IMG/VR virus record: IMGVR_UViG_3300028557_000035
Location: 1-64,000 of that record
Strand: one strand, 5' to 3'
Length of the DNA: 64,000 bases
DNA from: a virus
Part shown: positions 16,039 to 24,325 of the stretch, in pieces
Numbering within the stretch: position 1 is the first letter of the stretch
How the letters are laid out: every line of letters starts with the position of its first letter
The notes under the pieces: model-generated
The model's input: only the letters and a program-made list of their open reading frames with translations
Told to the model about the DNA's origin: nothing
The model's database searches: none
Position numbers and translations under genes: made by a program

Positions 16039-16352
16039 GCAATAAAGAAGAAACACAATGGGTTCTTGTAGAATGTGTTAGTACATTCCGTCAACGGTAT
16101 ATGGTTGAAGTGCCCCTAGGTACTGATGACTATGGCAATGATAAAACATTGTGGGCGTTAGATACAGTAACAATGCAAGCGGCAAAAGAATTCAGCCAAG
16201 AATATCTTGGTGAACAGATTGTCAGTCATCGTGTAGTTACGTATGATGAGGCATTGTCATTATGTGATAAGGACAACGATTATGTTGTATCTTGGGATAC
16301 TGAAACAAAAGTTAAAAACTTTTTTACAACACTGGCTGACCAAGAAAAATGA
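16035..16352 (+). CDS. Conserved T4-like phage protein, 105 aa
   Basis: Overlaps the exonuclease stop. The core reads RYMVEVPLGTDD...LGEQIVSHRVVTYDEAL...CDKDNDY, a pattern I recognise from marine T4-like hypotheticals. Function unknown. Confidence 0.75.
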   Translation: MSNKEETQWVLVECVSTFRQRYMVEVPLGTDDYGNDKTLWALDTVTMQAAKEFSQEYLGEQIVSHRVVTYDEALSLCDKDNDYVVSWDTETKVKNFFTTLADQEK

Positions 16353-16576
16353 CATACACAACACCTGACAAAATCATTAAAACAATTCGTAAAGATGATC
16401 CTGACTTTATGATTGATAATGGTATTGTTATGGCACCACGTGCTGGACTTGAAATAAGTAATGATTGTCCAAGACAATATAAATCGATGATTATAGAAGC
16501 TATAAAAAATGGTTGGTTAAAGCCTATAGCCTACATGAAAGAATCAGAATTTGTTTGGGAACAACTAGGAGAATGA
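16349..16576 (+). CDS. Small conserved phage protein, 75 aa
   Basis: ATGA overlap with the previous gene. Pattern MVAPRAGLEI-like (MAPRAGLEISNDCP), then a helix and KPIAYMKESEFVW. No known domain. Confidence 0.7.
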   Translation: MTYTTPDKIIKTIRKDDPDFMIDNGIVMAPRAGLEISNDCPRQYKSMIIEAIKNGWLKPIAYMKESEFVWEQLGE

Positions 16577-16577
16577 A

Positions 16578-16784
16578 ATGAACAGAGATTACAACAACTT
16601 ACAATATATTTTAAACAAAACACCGGAAGAATTGCATGAGTGGTGGTACTCATTAGAAGATGAAGACAAAGCCTATGCTATGGAAATCATTATAGAATAT
16701 CGTAAGATGCTAGATGAACCAGTGGTAGCAGATTATTCTATAGCAAAAAATTATCTGAAAAAATTTCAACTAAATATCTCATGA
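16578..16784 (+). CDS. Small acidic phage protein, 68 aa
   Basis: Begins 1 nt after the previous stop; SD GGAG sits over the end of that gene. Helical, with LNKTPEELHEWWYSLEDEDK and YAMEIIIEY. Unknown function. Its stop overlaps the radical SAM start. Confidence 0.7.
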   Translation: MNRDYNNLQYILNKTPEELHEWWYSLEDEDKAYAMEIIIEYRKMLDEPVVADYSIAKNYLKKFQLNIS

Positions 16785-17920
16785 ACGACAACATTTGCTA
16801 TTATCCCTGGGTTGGTATTGATATAGGAGTGCAACATGATTTTAGACCATGTTGTAAATATTCCAATATTATTGCCAACACACTGGAAGATTATTTAGCA
16901 AGTGATGAATTAGCACAACTTAAACAAGATTTTATTGACGGTAAGAAACCAGCCGGATGTAGTAGATGTTGGAAAGATGAATCTGTAAAGGTTGAATCTA
17001 AAAGACAACGTGATTGGAAATACGTTTTTGAAGAAACAGTTCCTGATCTAAGTCACATAAAAGCATTATGTGTTCCTTTTGGCAATATATGTAATCTTGC
17101 TTGTAGAAGTTGCAGAAGTTATGCAAGCAGTCGTTGGCTTTCAGAAGAACAAAAATTAAAAGAGGTGTTTCCTGAAACTAAATCATGGCCGCACAATAGA
17201 TATTATGCAGAAGAAAACTTCCTTGAAAATATCAAAAGTATATCAGATAATCTAATATTGATTGAGGTTCCCGGTGGCGAACCATTTGTAACCGGTACTG
17301 AAACTCACTTAGAATACTTAGATTATCTGATTGAACACAATGCTAAAAACATAACCATACATTATACTACAAATTGCACCATCATGCCTGATGAAAGATT
17401 TTGGTCTAGATGGAATAATTTTAAAAAAATTGATATGCAATTAAGTATTGATGGCACACATAAAGTGTATGAATATACAAGATGGCCCGGTGTTTGGTCA
17501 GAAGTATATGACAATATTAAATCATACCAAAATAAAGAAAAAGAGTATACTAATTTACAATTAAGTATTTCACATACACTAAGCATATTTAATATATTCT
17601 ATGTTGATGATTTTTTACAATGGTGTAGAGATGAACAACTTCCCAAACCTTTTATAGGTATGGTGTTTAGACCAGATTATTACAGTGTCAATATGTTGAG
17701 CAAAAATACAAAAGAATACTTGTGTAACAAATTAATTGATCCGCACTCACAACAGGTATTAAGTTATATGATTGGAGAGGACAACCAAAAGTTACTAGAA
17801 AAGGCATTCAAGTATATAATAACACTTGACGAGCATAGAAATCAAAAGTTTAGTGAGTCATTACCCGAATTTTATAATCTATTAAAAGATACCTGTAGTG
17901 TGCTAGGAAAGTTACCATGA
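16781..17920 (+). CDS. Twitch-domain radical SAM protein
   Basis: A 379-aa radical SAM enzyme with a twitch-type extra iron-sulfur site. The SAM cluster motif is Cys104-x3-Cys108-x2-Cys111 (GNICNLACRSC), followed by VPGGEPFVTG. Additional paired cysteines lie at the N-terminus (Cys24/25 and Cys60/63, AGCSRCW). This type is common in T4-like marine phages and is thought to modify peptides or small molecules; the substrate is unknown. The ATG is 4 nt after an ACTAAATA late-like octamer (16769-16776). Confidence 0.87.
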   Translation: MNDNICYYPWVGIDIGVQHDFRPCCKYSNIIANTLEDYLASDELAQLKQDFIDGKKPAGCSRCWKDESVKVESKRQRDWKYVFEETVPDLSHIKALCVPFGNICNLACRSCRSYASSRWLSEEQKLKEVFPETKSWPHNRYYAEENFLENIKSISDNLILIEVPGGEPFVTGTETHLEYLDYLIEHNAKNITIHYTTNCTIMPDERFWSRWNNFKKIDMQLSIDGTHKVYEYTRWPGVWSEVYDNIKSYQNKEKEYTNLQLSISHTLSIFNIFYVDDFLQWCRDEQLPKPFIGMVFRPDYYSVNMLSKNTKEYLCNKLIDPHSQQVLSYMIGEDNQKLLEKAFKYIITLDEHRNQKFSESLPEFYNLLKDTCSVLGKLP

Positions 17921-18117
17921 AATCACGTGAAGAAATCATTACTGATATGTGCTATACATATCGACATGATTATGGATTAGATAAAGATTCAAATGGTCCT
18001 CCTTGGTTATCAGGAATGACACCGGAAGAGCGTAAAGGATTGTACAACACAATGGCTCAGATTTTTGATAATAGTATTGCACCTGTTATGGAATTAAAAA
18101 ATGGCAAGTCTCGCTGA
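17917..18117 (+). CDS. Small conserved phage protein, 66 aa
   Basis: ATGA overlap with the radical SAM gene. Contains WLSGMTPEERKGLYNTMAQIFDN, mostly helical. Unknown function. Overlaps the next gene by 17 nt. Confidence 0.65.
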   Translation: MKSREEIITDMCYTYRHDYGLDKDSNGPPWLSGMTPEERKGLYNTMAQIFDNSIAPVMELKNGKSR

Positions 18118-18370
18118 ATACTTTGAACAACATCGTTATAAGCCTAAATATGAGTTTATGGCTAGAGTGACCGGTATGTATGGTAAGATACGTTGGATTG
18201 GTAGTGTTGGTAATGATACTGTTATTAGTGACCAAATAGGTCCTATGTTGCACATTCATTTAGATTTACCACTAAAGATTGATGGTAAATATACCGATCA
18301 TCTTTTCACGAAACACAAAGGTGTAAATAGATTAGTAAGCTTTGATGAAGAACCCAAGAAAAAGAAATAA
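18101..18370 (+). CDS. Small phage protein, 89 aa
   Basis: Beta-rich protein with MARVTGMYGKIRWIGSVGND and a lysine tail, looking like a small barrel. Overlaps its neighbours on both sides, consistent with coupled translation. No function assigned. Confidence 0.65.
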   Translation: MASLAEYFEQHRYKPKYEFMARVTGMYGKIRWIGSVGNDTVISDQIGPMLHIHLDLPLKIDGKYTDHLFTKHKGVNRLVSFDEEPKKKK

Positions 18371-19899
18371 TGTATGATGCAGTAATTTTTACTGATGTAA
18401 CCGATACAGTAACTATCTATAAAGCAATCGGTGCATATAAGATTGCTAATACTCTACGACAACAAGGATATAGATGTTTAGTCGTGGATCACCTACACGC
18501 ATTTAATTTAGATGAGATTAAACAAGTCATTGACAAATCAGTATCAGTTAATACGTTGTTTGTAGGATTCAGTACAACCTTCTTTAATAACATCATTGAC
18601 TCTACTAACATAGATGGGTCAAAAACATATAAACCTGTATTGTCCGGAGTTATACCACAGGGTATTGATTTTGAAACTTGTGTTGTTAATCATATTAAAT
18701 CCAGAAACTATAACTGTAAAATTGTAGTAGGCGGTACAAAGGCTCACGCTAACTTAAATGATAAGAACATAGATTATAGTGTGATTGGATACGGGGAAGT
18801 CAGTATTCTATCTATCGCTAATCATTTAAAAAATAATACACCACTAGTTAATAGCTATAAAAATTTATATGGTATTACAATAGTTGATAACAGAACAAAT
18901 GATAACTATAATTTTGTCAATAGCAAATTTGAATGGGAAGATTTAGATGTTGGAAATGCTAAGGTATTACCATTAGAGATAGCACGTGGATGTATTTTTA
19001 AATGTAAGTTTTGTAGTTATCCATTGAATGGAAAACAGAACTTAGATTTTATTAGACACAGTGATATCTTATATGAAGAAATGCAATCAAGCTATGACAA
19101 GTTTGGTGTATCTAATTTTTATATACTTGATGATACTTTCAATGATAGTACATATAAATTGGATATACTACACAACACAATCAAACGATTGACCTTTCAA
19201 CCTAAGTTCTGGGCCTATACACGGTTAGATTTAATAGCACAGAACAATGAATTGATTGATAAGTTATATGAGATTGGCTTGCGTGGGATTTATTTCGGAA
19301 TTGAGACACTTCATAAACGCACAGGATTAATAATTGGTAAGGGATTTGATAGGGAAAAACAAATCAATACTATAAAACAAATACGTGAACGATATGGTAA
19401 TCAAGTAACAATGCACGGAAGTTTTATATTAGGATTACCAGAAGAACCAATAGATTCCATGCGACATACTTTTAATCAACTAATGGATAATAGTATCCCG
19501 TTACATACGTTTATATTTCATGGGTTAAGTTTATACAAGAATGAATCCGTACCCTTCAATAGTGAATTGGGTAAAAATTTTAAAGATTACGGTTATACCG
19601 AACTAAATACGGATCATAATAGTCCTAAAATCAATTGGAAAAATCAACATTTAGATAATACGATTGCAAACGAGTTAGCAAACGAGTTTAATACAACAGC
19701 ACAAAATAGTAATAGACTAGGCTTGCCCGGGCAGATAGGATTTTCGTTAAAGAATTTAGGATATACAGATGATTACATTTCAAATACCAAGTATAATGAA
19801 ATAAAATGGCAAGATATCACCCTTAACAAAAATTTATATATTGAAGCATACAAGAATCTATTGTTTAATAGGTTAACCAAATCTATTGACTTAAAATGA
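18370..19899 (+). CDS. B12-binding-domain radical SAM protein
   Basis: A 509-aa protein with an N-terminal cobalamin-binding-like Rossmann domain (residues 1-170, including VVGGTKAHANL and YSVIGYGEVSI) and a radical SAM barrel with Cys208-x3-Cys212-x2-Cys215 (RGCIFKCKFCSYP). The later YFGIETLHKRTG and GSFILGLPEEP are typical of the class. Such enzymes methylate or rearrange unactivated carbons; targets in phages are unknown. Starts on the last base of the previous gene. Confidence 0.88.
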   Translation: MYDAVIFTDVTDTVTIYKAIGAYKIANTLRQQGYRCLVVDHLHAFNLDEIKQVIDKSVSVNTLFVGFSTTFFNNIIDSTNIDGSKTYKPVLSGVIPQGIDFETCVVNHIKSRNYNCKIVVGGTKAHANLNDKNIDYSVIGYGEVSILSIANHLKNNTPLVNSYKNLYGITIVDNRTNDNYNFVNSKFEWEDLDVGNAKVLPLEIARGCIFKCKFCSYPLNGKQNLDFIRHSDILYEEMQSSYDKFGVSNFYILDDTFNDSTYKLDILHNTIKRLTFQPKFWAYTRLDLIAQNNELIDKLYEIGLRGIYFGIETLHKRTGLIIGKGFDREKQINTIKQIRERYGNQVTMHGSFILGLPEEPIDSMRHTFNQLMDNSIPLHTFIFHGLSLYKNESVPFNSELGKNFKDYGYTELNTDHNSPKINWKNQHLDNTIANELANEFNTTAQNSNRLGLPGQIGFSLKNLGYTDDYISNTKYNEIKWQDITLNKNLYIEAYKNLLFNRLTKSIDLK

Positions 19900-19932
19900 A
19901 AATATGTTATTATTAGATAATAAAGGAATATA

Positions 19933-20397
19933 ATGAATAAAACACTAATTGCAAAACCAGTAGTAAAGAACCAATTTTGGATTGTGACGGACGGCAATGA
20001 AAAAGTAGGAAACGTACTAGCAGATGGCTCAGGCTTTGAACTCAAATTGAATGGTAACAAAACTCATTACAAAAATACTAAGGCTATAGAAAAAATAACA
20101 AACATTGAGTTTCAAACATTCAGTAAATTCAGTAGTATAAAAAAGGAAGTGGCTTTTAGTGAGTATCCTACTACTGCAAAGGTATGTAATTCGATACTAG
20201 ATATTAAACGAAAATTACATTTATATACCAAAACACCAAAAAGCAAGTGTTATCATGCCGCAGGATGGTACACATTTAAACAAGGTAGTGAAGAAAAAGT
20301 GATTTTTTGTCCCAAATACATCTTTATTCAACGATATGAGTATCAGGGTCCGTTTAAAACAAAAGATGAAGCTGAATTATTGATAAATAATATATGA
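19933..20397 (+). CDS. Conserved T4-like phage protein, 154 aa
   Basis: Begins MNKTLIAKPVVKNQFWIV followed by a beta-rich region and conserved CYHAAGWYTFKQG and IFCPKYIFIQRYEYQGPFK. Recognisable as a widely distributed marine-phage hypothetical without known function. AAAGGAA precedes the ATG. Confidence 0.75.
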   Translation: MNKTLIAKPVVKNQFWIVTDGNEKVGNVLADGSGFELKLNGNKTHYKNTKAIEKITNIEFQTFSKFSSIKKEVAFSEYPTTAKVCNSILDIKRKLHLYTKTPKSKCYHAAGWYTFKQGSEEKVIFCPKYIFIQRYEYQGPFKTKDEAELLINNI

Positions 20398-20588
20398 TTA
20401 TTATAAAGCGTTTCATTGATAAGGTTTCATCTATAAAGGGCAACAACTTAGTTTTGCCTGTTGAAGAAGCTAAAATGTTACGTGATGAGATATCAAAGTT
20501 ATTAGCAGATAATTATGAGCTACATAATAAAACTTCATCTGAGGATGATACTGTTATTCAACTAGAAATTAACGGCGGTAAATGGTAA
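20394..20588 (+). CDS. Small phage protein, 64 aa
   Basis: ATGA overlap. Helical, charged, with LPVEEAKMLRDEISKLLADNYEL resembling a short coiled coil. Unknown function. Confidence 0.7.
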   Translation: MIIIKRFIDKVSSIKGNNLVLPVEEAKMLRDEISKLLADNYELHNKTSSEDDTVIQLEINGGKW

Positions 20589-20882
20589 ATGAGTAGAACA
20601 CAGCCCACTATCTTACTAGAGATAGTAGATAAAGTTACATATAAGTGCGACCAGATTGTAGAGGCTGCAGGCATATGGGCAGTTTTCTATGATGACCAAC
20701 CTATCAATTTAAAAAGTCAGCATTATCAAGATCCTGATGCAACCCCTAAATATAAAAAAACTAGCTTCAGCAATCCTGGTCACGCTAGAAACTTGTGTCG
20801 TAAACTCAACGCACAATTTAAAACTGATAAATTTAGTGTTGTGTTTATGAACAACGGCAATAAAGTTTATCCAGATGAGTGA
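20589..20882 (+). CDS. Conserved phage protein, 97 aa
   Basis: Abuts the previous stop. Reads WAVFYDDQPINLK and PGHARNLCRKLNAQFKTDKFSV, a pattern recurring in T4-like phages. Function unknown. The end overlaps the next start. Confidence 0.72.
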   Translation: MSRTQPTILLEIVDKVTYKCDQIVEAAGIWAVFYDDQPINLKSQHYQDPDATPKYKKTSFSNPGHARNLCRKLNAQFKTDKFSVVFMNNGNKVYPDE

Positions 20883-21279
20883 ACGTAAGTCACATAAACT
20901 AATTATAACCGAAGCCGTATTGGCCGAACTACCTAACAATCAGCAGGTTGATTCCACTGCGGATGGATTAATGATGCGTATATGGATGAGTGGTAGACAA
21001 GACGGCTTACGTTTAACAGAGTATGGAGACTTTATTTTTAGAATGGCAGAAATAGAGTACTATCAATCTAATTTTAAACTCAGAGAGGGAACCAGTGAAC
21101 ACGCCTATGTTATGGAAATCAATAAAAAAATCAAATGCCCCTTCTACTTGGGTGTAAATAAGATTGAAGGCAAGAAAAAACAACCATACATAAGATTATA
21201 TGATAGCAAGATTGCTATGATGATTGAGTTATATGGTGATATAGTAAGTTACTTAGATTCAGTAAAGGTAAGAAAATGA
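20875..21279 (+). CDS. Conserved T4-like phage protein, 134 aa
   Basis: Contains DGLRLTEYGDFIFRMAEIEYY and KKIKCPFYLGV...PYIRLYDSKIAMMIELYGD, strongly conserved-looking segments seen in marine T4-like hypotheticals. Possibly DNA-binding (N-terminal helix-turn-helix-like), but this is not clear. Overlaps neighbours at both ends. Confidence 0.72.
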   Translation: MSERKSHKLIITEAVLAELPNNQQVDSTADGLMMRIWMSGRQDGLRLTEYGDFIFRMAEIEYYQSNFKLREGTSEHAYVMEINKKIKCPFYLGVNKIEGKKKQPYIRLYDSKIAMMIELYGDIVSYLDSVKVRK

Positions 21280-21440
21280 CAGAAAAGAAAAATCCAAATC
21301 CATTTATTAATTTAGCCAACGAAGCTAAAAAGAAAAATACTCCCGCAATTACAGGTAAAAAAGTTGAACAAAAAGCTCCTAAGCCTAGTAAAGGATTCGG
21401 TGGTGCTAGTGTAGTTAGACGTACCGGCAGGGGTGGTTAA
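21276..21440 (+). CDS. Small basic phage protein, 54 aa
   Basis: ATGA overlap. Low-complexity Lys/Pro/Gly protein ending KGFGGASVVRRTGRGG, a tail I associate with small conserved T4-like phage proteins. Its stop overlaps the 3' end of the convergent minus-strand gene. Function unknown. Confidence 0.65.
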   Translation: MTEKKNPNPFINLANEAKKKNTPAITGKKVEQKAPKPSKGFGGASVVRRTGRGG

Positions 21441-21928
21441 TACCAAATACCCTCATTACGCATACGTTTAATGAGAGTTAAGAATCCGCTACATATACCG
21501 TAACTTTTTACTTTAACCATAGTATACAGGCTACGGTCATTTATTTCTGGTAAAAACATAACACTATTAATATTGATAGGTACTGTGCCCGGAGTAATCA
21601 ATTTACCATTGCTAGCAGTAGCATACGGTGGGGGCGGAGTACTTGCCGCAAAAGTAAAATAATTTGGATACAATGTACTTGATTGGGTAGCTATCCAAGT
21701 TTGCATATCAGTATTTACAGCGTTAATCCAAAAGCGCGGACCTTGAATGTATTTTTCGGTTACTTCAATAACTGGTTGCCCGTTACCAACATATAGTTTA
21801 TTGTTAATACGCCAAACATATATTAAACAACTAAATCCTTTGCCGAGTGCTTTGTTTATTTGTTTTGGAGTATTGGCATCTTCATAGTTTTGCCCGTCGT
21901 AAATTCCCTGATAAGATATATATAACAT
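21437..21928 (-). CDS. Conserved hypothetical protein on the minus strand, 163 aa
   Basis: Real minus-strand gene: the protein has normal composition (MLYISYQGIYDGQNYEDAN at the N-terminus, a PPPPYA linker) and no plus-strand gene overlaps it. A CATAAATA octamer lies on the minus strand with 6 nt to the ATG, so the start is supported and the mRNA probably leaderless. No domain recognised. Confidence 0.7.
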   Translation of the reverse strand: MLYISYQGIYDGQNYEDANTPKQINKALGKGFSCLIYVWRINNKLYVGNGQPVIEVTEKYIQGPRFWINAVNTDMQTWIATQSSTLYPNYFTFAASTPPPPYATASNGKLITPGTVPININSVMFLPEINDRSLYTMVKVKSYGICSGFLTLIKRMRNEGIWY

Positions 21929-21934
21929 AATATG

Positions 21935-21942
21935 TATTTATG
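21935..21942 (-). promoter_or_regulatory. T4-late-type octamer, leaderless spacing
   Basis: CATAAATA on the minus strand, 6 nt before the ATG at 21928; the position would put transcription start at the initiation codon. Confidence 0.6.
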
Positions 21943-22019
21943 TCAACGGAATCAATAGCTGCCGCGTTATATATATGTAGACATATAAATCTACTTCATT
22001 AACATAAAGGAAACATAAA

Positions 22020-22280
22020 ATGAAAACATTAGCAATCGCAATCATCGCCTCTTTCAGTATCGGTTCTGCCTTCGCACAAGCTGCCAAACAACCCGAAGGT
22101 ATTGCCAAAACGGCGCCAGCTGTTACAGCACCCGCTAAAGTAGAAGCACCAAAAGAAGAAATGAAACTAGCTAAGAAAAAGGATGCTCCCAAAGCAGATA
22201 CTAAAAGTGCACCTGCCAAGACAGAAAAGACTACAGCAACAACTGCTCCTAAGGCAGACACCAAGCCAGCTGGCAAGTGA
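22020..22280 (+). CDS. Small secreted Ala/Lys/Pro-rich protein, 86 aa
   Basis: Classic Sec signal peptide (MKTLAIAIIASFSIGSAFAQ, cleavage after AFA) followed by a low-complexity mature chain rich in Ala, Lys, Thr and Pro (APAKVEAPKEEMK, TKSAPAKTEK). AAAGGAAAC precedes the ATG. Likely an intrinsically disordered periplasmic protein. Function unknown. Confidence 0.75.
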   Translation: MKTLAIAIIASFSIGSAFAQAAKQPEGIAKTAPAVTAPAKVEAPKEEMKLAKKKDAPKADTKSAPAKTEKTTATTAPKADTKPAGK

Positions 22281-22464
22281 ACTAAATGATGACGATAACT
22301 ATGATATAGTTGATTTAGACTTTCATCGTAGTTATAGTCGTCCTAGACTAGTCACAAATAATCTTTGGGATGATGATACAGAATTACCCGAACGTATATT
22401 GAAAAAACTTGAATCTGCAAGAATTAAAGCCCTACAGGAATATGGTAATAAATATACGTTATGA
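22183..22464 (+). CDS. Hypothetical protein, start uncertain
   Basis: The last ~60 codons look coding (LNDDDNYDIVDLDFHRSYSR, then ILKKLESARIKALQEYGNK), but the only ATG in frame lies deep inside the previous gene and the first 33 residues are an out-of-frame echo of it. The real start is probably a non-ATG codon near 22270. The 3' end overlaps the next ATG. Confidence 0.45.
   Translation: MLPKQILKVHLPRQKRLQQQLLLRQTPSQLASELNDDDNYDIVDLDFHRSYSRPRLVTNNLWDDDTELPERILKKLESARIKALQEYGNKYTL
22447..22454 (+). promoter_or_regulatory. T4-late-type octamer, leaderless spacing
   Basis: AATAAATA, 6 nt before the ATG at 22461 and inside the end of the upstream ORF. No Shine-Dalgarno sequence is seen for that ATG. 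Confidence 0.5.
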
Positions 22465-23168
22465 TTTTACCCAATTTATATCTCAGAGGCTTTTCAAATA
22501 AACATAGAGAATATTCCGGGTTAGATACATTAGAGGAATGTTGGGATAAAGAGCATTTTTTAAAGTATCCACATAAAGTAGAGTATCAGTATAATTCTAG
22601 AGGTTTTAGAGGGCCTGAATGGCCCTCTAACTTAACTGACATATGTTGGTGTGTAGGTGATAGTTTTACAGCCGGATTGGGTGTTCCGTATCATCATACT
22701 TGGCATCAAGTATTATCTAACAAGTTAAAAATCAACACGATAAACGTAAGCATGGATGGTGCTAGTAATTCTTGGATTACACGTAAAATTATTGATTTGT
22801 TAAGTATTAAACCAAAAAACATAATTATCCAATGGTCGTATATTCATCGTAGAGAATCTACCGACATTAAATTAACAGATGAAAATCGTAGAATTTATGC
22901 TATTAATACTACCAGTGAACAGGATACGCAACATATAATTGATTGTATAAATTCAGTTGAGTCTATAAAAGAAAACACAAATATTATTCACACATTCATT
23001 CCCGGATGCTTCCCAAATGGAGATATTGATGAAGCAATTATCAAAATGAATATAAATATAGTTTTATTTCATCAAATTGACCGTGCTAGAGATGGGCACC
23101 ACTATGATATTAAAACATCAGACTTGCTGACCAATAACATTGTCAACTCGGGTCTGTTAAGTATATAA
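22461..23168 (+). CDS. SGNH-hydrolase-like protein
   Basis: A 235-aa protein with CVGDSFTAGLGV (block I, catalytic Ser in GDSF), ASNSWITR (block II-like), IIIQWSYIHRRES, and a C-terminal DGHHYD supplying the Asp-x-x-His pair. This is the SGNH/GDSL esterase layout. It probably removes or adds acyl groups on glycans. A second member lies at 59626. The start sits 6 nt after an AATAAATA octamer. Confidence 0.72.
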   Translation: MILPNLYLRGFSNKHREYSGLDTLEECWDKEHFLKYPHKVEYQYNSRGFRGPEWPSNLTDICWCVGDSFTAGLGVPYHHTWHQVLSNKLKINTINVSMDGASNSWITRKIIDLLSIKPKNIIIQWSYIHRRESTDIKLTDENRRIYAINTTSEQDTQHIIDCINSVESIKENTNIIHTFIPGCFPNGDIDEAIIKMNINIVLFHQIDRARDGHHYDIKTSDLLTNNIVNSGLLSI

Positions 23169-23189
23169 TTATATTGCGGATAAACAACG

Positions 23190-23197
23190 CATAAATA
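23190..23197 (+). promoter_or_regulatory. T4-late-type octamer
   Basis: CATAAATA, about 62 nt before the ATG at 23260. The predicted transcript start (near 23203) would fall at a short ATGAA...TTCAT inverted repeat (23201-23220). Confidence 0.4.
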
Positions 23198-23259
23198 TAT
23201 ATGAAGTTAGAGTTCTTCATAAAAACTCAACACTTAAACACACACATAGGAGATATAAA

Positions 23260-23529
23260 ATGTTTAACACAGCAACTTACGCCTTTATTGACGGCGTTTC
23301 AGACTTTAAAAAGAAATTCGTAGAACAAACAGTTCAACACGAAGGCATCAAAACAGCAATAAACACATTCATTGATGCACAATCAAAATACACTAAATCA
23401 GCCGCAGATGCAGGAATGCAATCTATGATGGCTTTGGGTATGATTTTCACAAGCAAAGATTTCTATACAGAAATGGGTGACCAGTTCAAAGCAATGGTTC
23501 CTGCTTTTAATCAAAAGAAGGCTAAGTAA
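23260..23529 (+). CDS. Small helical protein, phasin-like in character, 89 aa
   Basis: All-helical protein (FNTATYAFIDGVSDFKKKFVEQ, then MQSMMALGMIFTSKDF) with a strong TAGGAGAT site. The length and amphipathic helices recall phasins, but no specific motif proves it. Conserved-looking; first of a run of tiny genes. Confidence 0.6.
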   Translation: MFNTATYAFIDGVSDFKKKFVEQTVQHEGIKTAINTFIDAQSKYTKSAADAGMQSMMALGMIFTSKDFYTEMGDQFKAMVPAFNQKKAK

Positions 23530-23531
23530 TC

Positions 23532-23696
23532 ATGAAACTTTTAGGAATGTTAATAGCGTTCCTAGGTTTCTCTACAGATACCTATGGATCACAGTTAGAA
23601 AAATATATCATCGGCCGAAATCCACAAGATATAGGCGACATTGAGCGATTGACCTACGAGTTCCATCGCAAACAATCAGATTGGAGATTTCTATGA
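23532..23696 (+). CDS. DUF3563-like small protein, 54 aa
   Basis: Hydrophobic N-terminus (MKLLGMLIAFLGFS), then LEKYIIGRNPQDIGDIERLTYEFHRK. The L-E-x-Y-I-I-x-x-N-P-Q...D-x-E pattern resembles DUF3563-type small proteins. Overlaps the next ATG (ATGA). Function unknown. Confidence 0.6.
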   Translation: MKLLGMLIAFLGFSTDTYGSQLEKYIIGRNPQDIGDIERLTYEFHRKQSDWRFL

Positions 23697-23776
23697 ACAC
23701 ACTTAAACAACTATTCAATAGTCTCTTAGAGGCAATTCAGTCTATCAAAGACTACAAAGCGAGTAAACTAAAATGA
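23693..23776 (+). CDS. Micro-ORF, 27 aa
   Basis: MNTLKQLFNSLLEAIQSIKD followed by a lysine tail; one amphipathic helix. Supported only by its perfect ATGA overlaps with the genes on both sides. Confidence 0.45.
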   Translation: MNTLKQLFNSLLEAIQSIKDYKASKLK

Positions 23777-23871
23777 GATTACTTAACGACCTAATTATGC
23801 TATTCAACTGGGCTAAGGATGGTTGGGAAGTACATCCAATCATTGACGATGAATTTAGAGGTTGGATATGA
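23773..23871 (+). CDS. Micro-ORF, 32 aa
   Basis: MRLLNDLIMLFNWAKDGWEV start, one amphipathic helix, short acidic tail. ATGA overlaps on both sides. Confidence 0.45.
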   Translation: MRLLNDLIMLFNWAKDGWEVHPIIDDEFRGWI

Positions 23872-23969
23872 ATCAATGGCAACCTATGACTGATGAAGAT
23901 TGGGAGTGGGTCAATCATGGTACATTACCAAAACCGGTTGACATTCCAGTCAAAACAAACTACAATTAA
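23868..23969 (+). CDS. Micro-ORF, 33 aa
   Basis: MNQWQPMTDEDWEWVNHGTL start; acidic and Trp-rich. Last of the chain of overlapping tiny genes; followed by a separate ribosome site (AAGGAAA) for the next gene. Confidence 0.45.
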   Translation: MNQWQPMTDEDWEWVNHGTLPKPVDIPVKTNYN

Positions 23970-23996
23970 TGTACATACACTTTTTAAGGAAATAAA

Positions 23997-24272
23997 ATGA
24001 CAGACTACACACCAAAACTACCTGAAGTTAAATTTAACAAAAACGGCTATGAACTACGCACAGATATTTTGGCTATGGCTAAAGATGCTGTTCAACACGA
24101 ATATCAAATGAAGTTCCAAGGTTGGGAACTAAGTGCTAAACGTGATGAGAAGACAGGACAACTTGTTAGCACAGTTAACATGCCCGAGTTTCCCGGCCTC
24201 GACAAAATCCTTGAAGTTGCTGAGAAGATGTATGGCTTTGTAAATCAAGGTCAAACACAATCTAAGAAGTAA
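23997..24272 (+). CDS. Conserved T4-like phage protein, 91 aa
   Basis: Has NGYELRTDILAMAKDAVQHE and a C-terminal helix (LDKILEVAEKMYGFV). I recognise the ELR-T-D-I-L-x-MA pattern from marine T4-like hypotheticals. Followed directly by a terminator, so it ends the operon. Function unknown. Confidence 0.75.
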   Translation: MTDYTPKLPEVKFNKNGYELRTDILAMAKDAVQHEYQMKFQGWELSAKRDEKTGQLVSTVNMPEFPGLDKILEVAEKMYGFVNQGQTQSKK

Positions 24273-24280
24273 TTCTTAAC

Positions 24281-24307
24281 GAAGGGCTCTTTTTAGAGCC
24301 TTCCTTT
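24281..24307 (+). terminator. Rho-independent terminator
   Basis: GGGCTCT pairs with AGAGCCT (7 bp including one G-T) around a TTT loop, followed by TCCTTT. Sits right after the stop at 24272. Confidence 0.75.
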
Positions 24308-24312
24308 ACGGC

Positions 24313-24320
24313 TATAAATA
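24313..24320 (+). promoter_or_regulatory. T4-late-type octamer, exact TATAAATA, leaderless spacing
   Basis: TATAAATA is the T4 late consensus and ends 5 nt before the ATG at 24326, putting +1 on the A of the start codon. Located just downstream of a terminator. Confidence 0.65.
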
Positions 24321-24325
24321 TCTAC

